This document shows positions 7,592 through 17,580 of a stretch of DNA of 64,000 nucleotides, in pieces (within the stretch, counting starts at the first letter, position 1; each line of letters begins with the position of its first letter). The notes below the pieces were generated by a model. The model saw nothing but the letters and a program-made list of their open reading frames with translations. It was not told the DNA's origin and made no database searches. Source of the stretch: Paraburkholderia youngii (GTDB lineage Bacteria > Pseudomonadota > Gammaproteobacteria > Burkholderiales > Burkholderiaceae); the NCBI RefSeq assembly GCF_013366925.1, contig NZ_JAALDK010000002.1, positions 558,001 through 622,000 of the forward strand, in the 5' to 3' direction. A program made the translations under genes and the position numbers.

Positions 7592-10500
7592 TTATCCGCG
7601 CACGTCATCGATCGTTCGCGCGCTGCTCGATGGGAGCGCATCGAGCAGCGCCCTGGCGTCTCGCAAGTCGCCGGTGTCCAAACCCTCCGTGAAGGTGTCG
7701 AATACTTCGGACAGCACCTGCCTCGCGTCGCCCAGTCTGCCCGCACGCTGCCACAGGCGGGCCAGATCCGTTGCCGCGCGCAGTTGCAGCGCTCTGGCGC
7801 CCTGCGCGCGAGCCACCGCAATTGCTCTGAGAAAGCAGGCTTGCGCCTCATCGCTCGACGCGATCACACGCTCAGCTTCGCTAACCGAAGCTAGCAGCAT
7901 CACTCCCTTGAGCCGATGCAATTCGGCATCGAAGAAATGCTCGCCGGTTTTGTTCACGATCGACGTGGCCTCCTCCAGCGTGCGCAATCCACCCTCCACA
8001 TCGCCGGCCCGCCACAGACAGTCGGCAAGAGTGGCCAGAAAGTATGAGCGCTGTTCCGCGCCGCCGGCGGATTGTTCGGCCCTCAGCCCTTCGCGCAACT
8101 GGGCGATGCCATCCTGCAGATTTCCCGGTTGGACTCGCGCCCAGCCCGAAAAGATGGTTCCCCAGGCGAGCCAGTACGGCAAGCCATGTTCGATCGACAC
8201 AGCAATGGCCGCTTCGGCTCGCTCGCGAACCAGAGGGGCCTCGCGCCGCAGCTGATGCAACTCGGCCGCGTAAGCCAGCGTGAACGCCAGCGTCGGCCCG
8301 TAGGCGAGCTTCTGCGCAAGCGCGAGCGCATCCATGCTGCGCTCGCGCGCCTGATCGGGATATCCCTGGAGCCACAGGATCAAGGCCAGAAAGTTCAACG
8401 CGCGGATGCCCGGGTCCACGCCGTGAGCAAAAACGTGGGCCTGATGCCGCTCAGGATCATAAAGTGCGAGCGCCTGCTTCAGGTGCGCGGCGGCGGCGCC
8501 CAATTCGCCCTGGGGGAACATACAGGCGCCGAGTGCGCCGTGCGCCTCCAGCAGCCAGTCCGCATCTTGCGCTTGCTGCGCCATGTGAAGCATCCGCTCT
8601 CCAAATTCGCGACCGACGGCGTACTGCGCGCGCGAAACGTTGTGGATTCTCAAGCCAAGCAGCGCCGCGAAAAGTTGCGACGTCTCACCCAACTGTTCGC
8701 ACAACTGCCGTGCGCGCATATAGGTCGCGCCCACCTCCGGCGCCCCATAGCCGCGCACGTCCATCAAGGCAGGGCCCAGCGATAGCAGCAGCATCAGCTC
8801 ACGAGATGCGCGTGCGGGCGTATCGGGCAATCGATCGAGCAGACCCAATGCGGCACCGAGGTGATGCATCGCGTCCAGATGGGCGCCGTGCCTGAGCGCC
8901 TGCTGCGCGGCACTGTGCAGGTATTCAACAGCCTTCGGAATATTGCCGCTCAGACTGTAGTGATGTGCGAGTTCGCTGCAGTAGTCCGCGATACGAGTGG
9001 GGAACAGCGCCTCGATGGCTTTCGCGGTGCGCTCGTGCAACGCGCTGCGCCGCTCCGTGAGCAGCGAGTGCCCCGCCACTTCCTGCGTCAGCGCGTGTTT
9101 GAACGAATACTCGACCTCCGGGTATGCGGGCCGCTCATAAATGAACTCCGCGGCTTCCAGGTGGGCGAGCAGTTCGCGCAGATCATCGTCCGTGCGTGCG
9201 AGCTGGCCATCGCAAATGCGCTGGATCAGACTGAACGGAAACTCCTTGCCGATCACCGCGAGCGTCTGCAGCAGGTCCTTCTCCGCAAGCGGGAGCCGGT
9301 CGACACGCGCGGCGAGCACCCCTTGCACCGTCGTCGGAATGTGCAGCGCCGTCGGCGTTCGTTCGATCCGGTAGTGTCCCGGCTCGCCGAGCAGGGACCG
9401 CTCCTCCGCCAGCGTCTGCACCACTTCCTCCATGAAGAACGGGTTGCCCTCCGTCTTGTCGAGGATGCGCTGCTTGAGGGGCAGCAGCGAAGCATCGTCG
9501 CCGAGCAGGGCCGTAAGGAGTCCATGGGCCTCTCTCGGACCGAGTGATTCGAGCCGAAGCTGGCTGCAATTCCAGGCTGGTTGATATTCCGGCCGATAAT
9601 TCACGAGCAGCAGGATTCGGCTGGCCGGCACGCGCTCGACAAGATAGACCAGGAAAGCCTCGGTCTCCCGGTCCAGCCATTGCAAATCTTCGAACAGCAG
9701 CTCGATCGGCTGGCTTTGGCTCTCGCGCGTCAACAGCTGCGTGATCGCGTCGAAGGTCCGGTCCCGCCGAATCTTCGGATCCATGTCCGCCAGCGCGGAA
9801 GCGGACTCGCCGGTGCCGAGCAGATACAGCAGGTAGGGCACGAGATCCTCGAAACTGCGCTCGAGCGTCAATACCTTGCCGATGACTTTTTCGCGGCAGC
9901 GTCGTTCGTCGTCGCGGGCGGTGATCTGAAAATAGCTCTTCATCAGTTCGATCAGCGGCAAATTCGCAAACGCCTTGCCGTGCGACACAGAAAACGTTTC
10001 CAGCACCAGACACCCTCGCCGCGAACGCTCCTTGAATTCGTGAAAGAGCCGCGACTTGCCGACGCCCGCTTCGCCGACCACGCTGACGACCTGCCCGCGA
10101 CCCGCCCGCGTCGCTTCGAGCGTCTGGTTCAGGTGCGCCAATTCGGTCTCGCGCCCGACGAACCGCGCGAGGCCCCGATGCGCCGCCAGTTGCAGTCGCG
10201 TGCGCAGTGCGCCCGGGCCCAGCACCTCGTAGACCGGCAGCGGCTCGGGGATGCCTTTGACCTGGGCGGCCCCCAACGCCTTGAACTCGAAATAGCCCTC
10301 GGCGAGCCTGTGAGTCGACTCGCTGACGAGAATGGACGTAGGCGTGGCGATCTCTTCCATGCGCGATGCAATGTGGATCGTGTGGCCGACCGGGTCGTAA
10401 TCGGTGTGCAGATCATCGGTGCGGATCGAGCGCACGACGACCTCGCCGGTGTGAACACCCACGCGCACCTGCAGAGGAATGCCTTTTTCCAGGCGAATCC

Positions 10501-11050
10501 GGTCGCCATGCCGGCGCATCGCCTGCTGCATCCGCAACGCCGCGAAAAGCGCCCGTTGCGGATGGTCTTCGTGGGCGATTGGCGCGCCGAACAGCGCGAG
10601 GATGCCGTCGCCCAGCGATTTGGCGACGTAGCCCTCGTAGTAGTGGACGGCTTCCATCATCAGCGCGACGACGGGCTCGATCAGGTGGTGGGCTTCTTCC
10701 GGGTCGAGATCATGGATCAGAGCCGTGGAACCCGCCATGTCGGCGAATAGCGCCGTGACGGTTTTGCGTTCGCCAGCAGTTTCGCCTCTTGCTTCCATCG
10801 CGACGTGCTCGGCACGGATACGCTCGGCAAGATGATGGGGCGTGTAGTTGACCGGTGCGGGCGGTGGTTGCTGGACGGACCTCGCCGGCTCAGGCGCTTC
10901 GCTGAGCGGCGCCCCGCACTCGCTACAGAATCGGGCGGTTGCGGCGGACTCGCGCCCGCAACGGGGACACACGCACGTCAGCATGGTCCCGCAGGCTTCG
11001 CAGAACCTGGCCCTGCTGAGATTATCGAATCCGCAGTTTGTGCAGCGCAT
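7592..11050 (-). CDS. Zinc-ribbon / class III adenylate cyclase / AAA ATPase / TPR signalling protein
   Basis: 1152 residues. The order is: two zinc ribbons (CTNCGF..CEACG and CPRCG..CSECG, residues 3-45), a class III nucleotide cyclase domain at about residues 90-260 (GERKTVTALFADMAGSTALI; KSLGDGILALFGAP; VGVHTGEVVVRSI), an ATPase with Walker A VGEAGVGKSR near residue 325, then a long helical TPR-like C-terminus. This layout matches the large cyclase/MalT-like ATPase regulators common in Burkholderia and Bradyrhizobium. Whether it makes cAMP is not certain. The start at MRCTNCGF follows GAGG by six bases and begins right at the zinc ribbon. It is divergent from frmR. Confidence 0.82.
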   Translation of the reverse strand: MRCTNCGFDNLSRARFCEACGTMLTCVCPRCGRESAATARFCSECGAPLSEAPEPARSVQQPPPAPVNYTPHHLAERIRAEHVAMEARGETAGERKTVTALFADMAGSTALIHDLDPEEAHHLIEPVVALMMEAVHYYEGYVAKSLGDGILALFGAPIAHEDHPQRALFAALRMQQAMRRHGDRIRLEKGIPLQVRVGVHTGEVVVRSIRTDDLHTDYDPVGHTIHIASRMEEIATPTSILVSESTHRLAEGYFEFKALGAAQVKGIPEPLPVYEVLGPGALRTRLQLAAHRGLARFVGRETELAHLNQTLEATRAGRGQVVSVVGEAGVGKSRLFHEFKERSRRGCLVLETFSVSHGKAFANLPLIELMKSYFQITARDDERRCREKVIGKVLTLERSFEDLVPYLLYLLGTGESASALADMDPKIRRDRTFDAITQLLTRESQSQPIELLFEDLQWLDRETEAFLVYLVERVPASRILLLVNYRPEYQPAWNCSQLRLESLGPREAHGLLTALLGDDASLLPLKQRILDKTEGNPFFMEEVVQTLAEERSLLGEPGHYRIERTPTALHIPTTVQGVLAARVDRLPLAEKDLLQTLAVIGKEFPFSLIQRICDGQLARTDDDLRELLAHLEAAEFIYERPAYPEVEYSFKHALTQEVAGHSLLTERRSALHERTAKAIEALFPTRIADYCSELAHHYSLSGNIPKAVEYLHSAAQQALRHGAHLDAMHHLGAALGLLDRLPDTPARASRELMLLLSLGPALMDVRGYGAPEVGATYMRARQLCEQLGETSQLFAALLGLRIHNVSRAQYAVGREFGERMLHMAQQAQDADWLLEAHGALGACMFPQGELGAAAAHLKQALALYDPERHQAHVFAHGVDPGIRALNFLALILWLQGYPDQARERSMDALALAQKLAYGPTLAFTLAYAAELHQLRREAPLVRERAEAAIAVSIEHGLPYWLAWGTIFSGWARVQPGNLQDGIAQLREGLRAEQSAGGAEQRSYFLATLADCLWRAGDVEGGLRTLEEATSIVNKTGEHFFDAELHRLKGVMLLASVSEAERVIASSDEAQACFLRAIAVARAQGARALQLRAATDLARLWQRAGRLGDARQVLSEVFDTFTEGLDTGDLRDARALLDALPSSSARTIDDVRG

Positions 11051-11159
11051 ACAACCTCGTCGCGGCACGACCAATAGGAATTCATTATGCGCCGGATGCA
11101 CCATGGGAGCAGTCCGGCTATTCACCTGGTGTTTCGGCCGCCGAATCCCCGGGACACGT

Positions 11160-11176
11160 ATACTCCCCCTAAGTAT
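11160..11176 (+). promoter_or_regulatory. FrmR-type operator, distal copy
   Basis: ATACT, 7 C-rich bases, AGTAT: a 17-bp dyad with a run of cytosines in the middle, the type of site bound by FrmR/RcnR/CsoR-family repressors. A second copy lies 23 bp downstream, centre to centre, immediately before frmR. Confidence 0.65.
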
Positions 11177-11182
11177 TGTCCT

Positions 11183-11199
11183 ATACTGCCCCCTAGTAT
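11183..11199 (+). promoter_or_regulatory. FrmR-type operator, proximal copy
   Basis: ATACT, GCCCCCT, AGTAT: the second of two tandem 17-bp dyads. It contains TATACT (11184-11189), a plausible -10 element, so bound repressor would cover the frmR promoter. Translation of frmR begins 19 bases further on, with no clear Shine-Dalgarno sequence. Confidence 0.65.
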
Positions 11200-11217
11200 C
11201 AACACATCGCTGCCGTC

Positions 11218-11493
11218 ATGCCTCATTCCGCCGAAGAAAAGAAACGTGTGCTGACACGCGTGCGCAGGGTTCGCGGCCAGCTGGACGCGCTCGAGCGCGC
11301 GCTGGAGGACGGCGCCGATTGCGCTCCGGTGCTCCAGCAACTGGCGGCCATCCGCGGGGCGATCAACGGTGTGATGGCCGGTGTGCTCGAAAGCCATCTG
11401 CGCGAGGAGTTCTCGCACCTTGCGGGATCCGCGGATGCCTCATCGGGGTCGATCGAAGATGTCGTGACCCTCGTTCGAACCTATCTACGCTAG
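11218..11493 (+). CDS. frmR: Formaldehyde-responsive repressor of the FrmR/RcnR family
   Basis: 91 residues, all-helical, the standard length. It has the N-terminal KKRVLTRVRRVRGQLDALERAL segment and the conserved cysteine in DCAPVLQQLAAIRGAINGVM, with later His and Glu residues (ESHLREEF). In FrmR the cysteine forms a methylene cross-link with the N-terminal proline in formaldehyde, releasing the DNA; Pro2 is present here. It precedes the glutathione-dependent formaldehyde dehydrogenase gene by 54 bases and has two dyad operators upstream, so autoregulation of an frmRA operon is well supported. A metal sensor (RcnR) is less likely given the neighbour. Confidence 0.87.
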   Translation: MPHSAEEKKRVLTRVRRVRGQLDALERALEDGADCAPVLQQLAAIRGAINGVMAGVLESHLREEFSHLAGSADASSGSIEDVVTLVRTYLR

Positions 11494-12657
<1,164 letters not shown>

Positions 12658-12732
12658 CACCGAAGGACCGAGAGAGGCCCTGGTCTCGGCAGGCTAACCG
12701 GGGCATCGGGAAGGCGCGCGAACTTCGCGGGC

Positions 12733-12753
12733 GCCGCCGCTCTTAGCGGCGGC
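12733..12753. terminator. GC-rich hairpin between frmA and the convergent reductase gene
   Basis: GCCGCCGCT, CTT, AGCGGCGGC is a perfect 9-bp stem with a 3-base loop between two convergent genes. No T-tract follows, so it may be a weak or factor-assisted terminator. Confidence 0.4.
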
Positions 12754-12797
12754 TGGCCGCGCTATCCGCGCCCTGAGCCCCTCCGGAATGGTAAAAG

Positions 12798-13946
12798 CTA
12801 CAGATCGAGAATCAGATCCGAAGTCGGTCGGCTGCAGCACATCAAGCGCATGCCCTTGTCGATTTCACGCGGGCGGATGCCTCCGTTGTGCTTCATGTCC
12901 ACCGAGCCATCGAGTACTTTCGTCTTGCAGGTCCCGCATATGCCCTGGCTGCATGACGATGGCAAGGGCACACCGGCCTTGCGCGCGGCGACGAGCACCG
13001 TCTGCGATCCGTCCATCGTGAACGTGCGACCCGAGCGCGCCAGCTGCACCGTATAGCCTATCTGCCCGCTCGCTTCTGCGCTGGGCTCCGCGCCCGGCCC
13101 TTCAGCGCACTCCACAGTCTCCGCGAAGTTGAAGCTTTCCTGATGATATCGGGAAGGATCGTGCCCGCCTTCCTCGAGCATCTTTCTGCAAGCGTCCATA
13201 TAGCCGCCCGGCCCGCAGATGAACACTTCACGATCGCGGTAGTCCGGCACATGCTGGCTCAACAGTTCAAGGCCAAGACGCCCCACGGGACCCGACCAAT
13301 CAGGCTCATTCCCGGGCGCCTCGCATACGTGCACGACCCGGAGCTTGTCCGAGAGCGCGCAGAAGCACGCAAGCTCGTTGCGAAAGATGATGTCTTCCGG
13401 CGTCCGGGCGCTATGAATAAACACAATGTCGCGATTCAGGCCGAGGTCGAGTGCCGCCCGCGTCATTGACATCAGTGGTGTCACGCCCGATCCCGCCGAA
13501 AGATACAGAAGCTTTGCAGCGGGGCCCGAAGAAGGTGTGAATACGCCCGAGGGCCCGAAGGCTTTCAGCACGGCACCCTCCCCAATGTTCTCGTGCAGCC
13601 AGTTCGACATGACGCCGCCCGGCGTGCATTTGACCGTAATGGAAAGCGTATGGGGGCGTGTCGGCGGCGAAGAGATCGTGTAGCAACGGCTGACCTCCTT
13701 GCCGGCGATCTCGGCCGATACCGTGATGAACTGCCCCGGCTCAAAGCTGAAGAGCCGGCCGTCCCGGGCGCTAAACACGAATGTCCGGACATCGTGCGTT
13801 TCAGCGGACACCCGCGTGCACGTGAGCGTGCGCTGCTCGTGACTCGGCCACTGCGTGTCCGCGAGTTCCCACGTGCTCGCACTGCAAAAGGGATCAGGCA
13901 TTTCCCGACCCGGCTCGATGAAACATGAATCCACGGCAACGTTCAT
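12798..13946 (-). CDS. GbcB-like ferredoxin-NAD(P)H reductase of a Rieske N-demethylase
   Basis: 382 residues. A flavin domain with RCYTISSPPT (about residues 93-102) is followed by a nucleotide-binding domain with SAGSGVTPLMSM and a C-terminal plant-type 2Fe-2S domain with CSQGICGTC and a distal cysteine in LMCCSRP. It passes electrons from NAD(P)H to the Rieske oxygenase. It closely resembles the GbcB subunit of glycine betaine monooxygenase; stachydrine or another betaine demethylase is an alternative. The start follows the oxygenase stop by seven bases with GAGGT before it, so the two genes form an operon. Confidence 0.83.
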   Translation of the reverse strand: MNVAVDSCFIEPGREMPDPFCSASTWELADTQWPSHEQRTLTCTRVSAETHDVRTFVFSARDGRLFSFEPGQFITVSAEIAGKEVSRCYTISSPPTRPHTLSITVKCTPGGVMSNWLHENIGEGAVLKAFGPSGVFTPSSGPAAKLLYLSAGSGVTPLMSMTRAALDLGLNRDIVFIHSARTPEDIIFRNELACFCALSDKLRVVHVCEAPGNEPDWSGPVGRLGLELLSQHVPDYRDREVFICGPGGYMDACRKMLEEGGHDPSRYHQESFNFAETVECAEGPGAEPSAEASGQIGYTVQLARSGRTFTMDGSQTVLVAARKAGVPLPSSCSQGICGTCKTKVLDGSVDMKHNGGIRPREIDKGMRLMCCSRPTSDLILDL

Positions 13947-13953
13947 GGCGACC

Positions 13954-15213
13954 TCAAACTCCGTGCGCTCTCAGCTTCGCGTCGTACCACCGCGAAAACT
14001 GGTCCAGCGCTGCCTCTGTATAGCTCGAAAAAGGCCCCGGGATATAAGCCGGATCCTGCGTGCCTGCGTGCGTGTTCGCGACGAGTTCCGCGTCCTGGTT
14101 CGTCGTCGCGATCCAGACCTCGGTTAGCCGCTTCAGGTCATAGTCCACACCTTCAACCGCGTCTGCGTGGACGAGCCAGACCGTGCGCACGAGCGTCTTG
14201 TCCGGCGCGAGCGGCAAAAGATAGGCGATCACCGCATGGTCGCTCATCACGTGAGTCCACGAATGATGGCCCCACATGTGGACGTCACCAAGGTCGCGCC
14301 GGCTGACTCCGCCGAGCAGTTTCGTGCATGCGACTTTCGTGTCCAGTGTCTGCGATTCGTTGGCCCCCGAGATGACGAGGCGCTGGGTCCGGAAGTTGGT
14401 CTCCACACTCTCGTCGAGCGATGCGAACGTGGCGCAGGCATAGCCGTCCTTTTCCCAGTTCTCCCGGCAAGCCGCGTTGCGTTTCAGGTAGTCCTCGTAG
14501 CTTCGCAGCGATTCTTCGCTCTGGCCGTCCGGACAAAAACCGAAGTCCTCCGCCAGGAACGAGTTTGTCAGTTCGGGATGGGTGCCGGCGCAGTGGTAGC
14601 ACTCGCGGTTGTTTTCCATCACGAGCTTCCAGTTGCCGTTTTCGACGATCTCCATCTCATGGGCGATCTTCGTTCGCGTCAGATCGTACGGCGCGAAGCG
14701 CGGGGCCATCACGGTCTCGAGCTTCTCGAAATCAGCGGGCGGATCGTCGGCGAGACAAACGAAGATATGCGCGCCCACCGTCTTCACATGGACGGGAATC
14801 AGGCTGTGGCAGCTTGCGTCGAAGTCGTTGCCCATATGCGTCGAATGCTTGAGGCTGCCGTCGAGATCATAGGTCCACTGATGGTATGGGCACACGAGCA
14901 TCCCCACGCTGGCCTTGCCGGCCTTCTTCATGATCCGCGAGCCGCGATGGCGGCAAACGTTGTGATAGGCGCGCACGTTCTCGTCGTCGTCCCGCACGAT
15001 GACGATCGATGCCCGGCCGATGTCGACCGTGTGGACATCGCCCGGTTCCGGTACATCGGCTGTGACGCCAACGAGAATCCAGAGCTTGTGAAAGAACACC
15101 TCGACGTCCGTCTCGAAGACGTCATGACGCCCGAACAACGCGCCGGGCATGCCGTGTCCCTTCTTGCGGCTTTCGATCAGTTCGCGATGCGTTTGAAGCT
15201 GAACTTCAGACAT
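13954..15213 (-). CDS. Rieske oxygenase large subunit, GbcA-like (betaine N-demethylase)
   Basis: 419 residues. The Rieske cluster ligands are CRHRG and CPYHQW (about residues 90-113), and the mononuclear iron site lies around NRECYHCAGTHPEL, a pattern typical of GbcA and related quaternary-amine demethylases. Such enzymes oxidise an N-methyl group and release formaldehyde. Glycine betaine is the best guess; stachydrine or carnitine-like betaines are possible. GAGGT lies before the ATG at MSEVQLQ; a start 28 codons upstream is less likely. A LysR gene diverges from this promoter, and formaldehyde-detoxifying frmRA lies just beyond gbcB. Confidence 0.82.
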   Translation of the reverse strand: MSEVQLQTHRELIESRKKGHGMPGALFGRHDVFETDVEVFFHKLWILVGVTADVPEPGDVHTVDIGRASIVIVRDDDENVRAYHNVCRHRGSRIMKKAGKASVGMLVCPYHQWTYDLDGSLKHSTHMGNDFDASCHSLIPVHVKTVGAHIFVCLADDPPADFEKLETVMAPRFAPYDLTRTKIAHEMEIVENGNWKLVMENNRECYHCAGTHPELTNSFLAEDFGFCPDGQSEESLRSYEDYLKRNAACRENWEKDGYACATFASLDESVETNFRTQRLVISGANESQTLDTKVACTKLLGGVSRRDLGDVHMWGHHSWTHVMSDHAVIAYLLPLAPDKTLVRTVWLVHADAVEGVDYDLKRLTEVWIATTNQDAELVANTHAGTQDPAYIPGPFSSYTEAALDQFSRWYDAKLRAHGV

Positions 15214-15412
15214 GGTGGACCTCGTGGTGAGAACGTTTCGCAGCGCTCGCGGCACTGATATGGCGTTGAGTATTGGATCGTCGAAACGCACCGTCAACGT
15301 CCTTTATAAGCCGGTTCACATTCCTTTAAATCATGCGAGAATGCACGTGGGACCGGACTCCTGAACCGGGCATCATGGATCTGCTCTCAAACCAGGGTTC
15401 CGCCTGCGCAAG

Positions 15413-16339
15413 ATGAAAACCACCAAAGCAACCAAAGGCTATCGTCGGATCGTTCCCTCGCTGACCGCCCTTGTCGAATTCGAAGCCGTGGCTCGGCTTG
15501 GGAGTTTCACCTATGCCGCGAGTGAATTGGGCGTCACGCAGTCCGCGGTGAGTCGACAGGTTAGATTCCTCGAAGAGACGCTCGGCGTTCAACTCTTTCA
15601 CCGGCTGCACCGTTCGATTGATCTGACGAGTGAGGGCGAAGCGTTGTACATGGTCGTCGCCGAGTCGATGCAGAAAATCGCCGGCGTGTTCGATCGGCTG
15701 GTGACGGGAACCGAATTGCGGGAACTGGTGCTGGTGTCGACGGCCGCCTTTTCGCAATTCCGGCTCTTGCCGCGGCTCGCGAAGCTAAAGAAGCTCGTCC
15801 CCCCTTTGCAACTGCGGCTGTCGACCGACATGTTCAAAGCGGACCTGCGCCATGTCGAAGTCGATGTCGCTGTGCGCTACGGGGACGGCAACTGGCCAGA
15901 CGGAACCTCGACGTTGCTGTTCGACGTGGAAGTCTTCCCCGTATGTTCCCCGGAGTTCCTTCGGGAATACGGCACGCCACGCTCACTCGATGACCTGGCG
16001 AAGCTGCCGCTCGTCGAGTCCGACGCTACGACTGAAGGTTGGATGGGCTGGAACGAATGGTTTCGCGCGGTCGGGTACCGGCCTGGGCGACTCAACAAGG
16101 TGCTGCGGTGCAGTCTCTACACCGATGCGATTCAAGCCGTGAGATATGGACAGGGAATTGCGTTGGGGTGGAGCCGCCTGGTCGATGACCTGTTGCTCTC
16201 AGGAGAACTGGTCCGGATGGACGTGGCGACGTTCCGGCCGAGCGACGCCTATTTCGTCGTGGTTCCGCATGGTCGGACCATCACACCAGTCATTACGCAG
16301 CTAATCGAATGGCTGCGGGGAGATCCGGCGCCCCACTGA
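15413..16339 (+). CDS. LysR-family regulator divergent from the Rieske pair
   Basis: 308 residues. The helix-turn-helix is in residues 15-75 (SLTALVEFEAVARLGSFTYAASELGVTQSAVSRQVRFLEE), followed by the usual ligand domain. It shares a 199-bp divergent promoter region with the gbcA-like gene, the classic arrangement for a LysR activator of the neighbouring operon. No strong ribosome binding site is seen before the ATG. Confidence 0.88.
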   Translation: MKTTKATKGYRRIVPSLTALVEFEAVARLGSFTYAASELGVTQSAVSRQVRFLEETLGVQLFHRLHRSIDLTSEGEALYMVVAESMQKIAGVFDRLVTGTELRELVLVSTAAFSQFRLLPRLAKLKKLVPPLQLRLSTDMFKADLRHVEVDVAVRYGDGNWPDGTSTLLFDVEVFPVCSPEFLREYGTPRSLDDLAKLPLVESDATTEGWMGWNEWFRAVGYRPGRLNKVLRCSLYTDAIQAVRYGQGIALGWSRLVDDLLLSGELVRMDVATFRPSDAYFVVVPHGRTITPVITQLIEWLRGDPAPH

Positions 16340-16449
16340 CTTCTCGCGCAGGGCATCGTCGGTTGTCGCTCAGGCCCAGATATCACCCCGATCACCACCA
16401 CCGGAAGAGCGCTGTGGTGTTTGCTGGTGTAAAGGCGCCTCGGCGACGG

Positions 16450-17361
16450 TTAGCGGCATCCGCCGAGTTCGACGTATCGGCCTGCTTCTGAGAGCATCCA
16501 TCGCTCGAACGCTTGCACCAGCGGCATATTCTGTTTGCACTCCGGATATACGAGGTAATAGCCCTTGTCGCTGCGCAAGGACAAATTGCTCGGCACGATC
16601 AATTCACCCAGTTCCAATTCATGCGACACGAAGAATCGAGGTACGAGCGCGATACCAAGGCCCGCGCGCGCGGCTTCCACGAGCATTGAAAACAGCTCGT
16701 AGCGCTGCCCACGCATGCAGTCGGCGTCGTGAATGCCCGCCTGCGCGAGCCAGTTCCTCCACGCGTCCGGCCGCGCGGACTGATGCAGCAACGTGTAATT
16801 CGCGACTTCAGGCGGCTGCAGATCGGTCCGCCCTTTTAGCAACTGCGGGCTGCAAACGGGCGTCATCTCTTCGCCGAAAAGGTACTTTGCGCAAGAGCCC
16901 GGCCAGACAGGATCGCCGAAATGGATCGCTGCATCGAACGGCGTGTCGGTAAATAAGAAGGGCTCCGCACGTGTCGTCAGGTTGACCGTCACCCGCTCGT
17001 GTTCCGCATAGAACCGGGGAAGACGCGGTATCAGCCAGCGCGTAGCGAATGTCGGTATGACAGCGATTTCGAGAACGCCGCCCGCGTCGCGATGCGCCAT
17101 TGCGGCCAGCGTGTCCCGCTCCAGCCTTCCAAGGTTCTCGCGAACCTGCCTTGCATAGATCTGGCCAATCTCTGTCAGGCTGAGTCGCTTCTTGACGCGA
17201 TTGAAAAGCGGTACGCCCAGATACTCCTCCAGACTCCCGACCTGCCTGCCGACCGCGCTTTGCGTCAGGGCCAGTTCGTCGGCGCTGCGCGTAAAGCTCA
17301 GATGCCGTGCCGCGGCCTCAAACGCAATCAATGCTTCGATACTGGGAATTCTTCGCCTCAC
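16450..17361 (-). CDS. LysR-family regulator (GcvA-like) divergent from the radical SAM gene
   Basis: 303 residues. The DNA-binding domain is at residues 4-64 (SIEALIAFEAAARHLSFTRSADELALTQSAVGRQVGSLEE). The start is GTG, preceded by GAGGAAGGA. It is divergent from the aminomutase-like gene across 219 bp. That region holds CAAACG (17372) and CGTTTG (17399), a possible dyad. It probably controls the radical SAM and ferredoxin genes. Confidence 0.87.
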   Translation of the reverse strand: MRRRIPSIEALIAFEAAARHLSFTRSADELALTQSAVGRQVGSLEEYLGVPLFNRVKKRLSLTEIGQIYARQVRENLGRLERDTLAAMAHRDAGGVLEIAVIPTFATRWLIPRLPRFYAEHERVTVNLTTRAEPFLFTDTPFDAAIHFGDPVWPGSCAKYLFGEEMTPVCSPQLLKGRTDLQPPEVANYTLLHQSARPDAWRNWLAQAGIHDADCMRGQRYELFSMLVEAARAGLGIALVPRFFVSHELELGELIVPSNLSLRSDKGYYLVYPECKQNMPLVQAFERWMLSEAGRYVELGGCR

Positions 17362-17580
17362 GTTCCTTCCTCAAACGCACAACGTTGCGAGTTTATATCG
17401 TTTGCGGGCCGGTGGCCGACGACGCCACAATTAATTCCAACTTCCCGAGCGACGGACAAACGCACCCGTCCATTCGGTTGGCTTCACGTTGCAAAAATTC
17501 CTTTCGCTTCGATTCATCATCGCCTGGCAACAGTGGCGGTGTTCGTCAGCATCTTTCCAAACCTCACGAAGGATCAGGCC

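Noticed and set aside
16999..17580. In-frame N-terminal extension of the radical SAM protein by 194 codons
   Set aside because: It covers the divergent LysR gene and the shared promoter. The ATG at 17581 has a proper ribosome binding site and family-like N-terminus.
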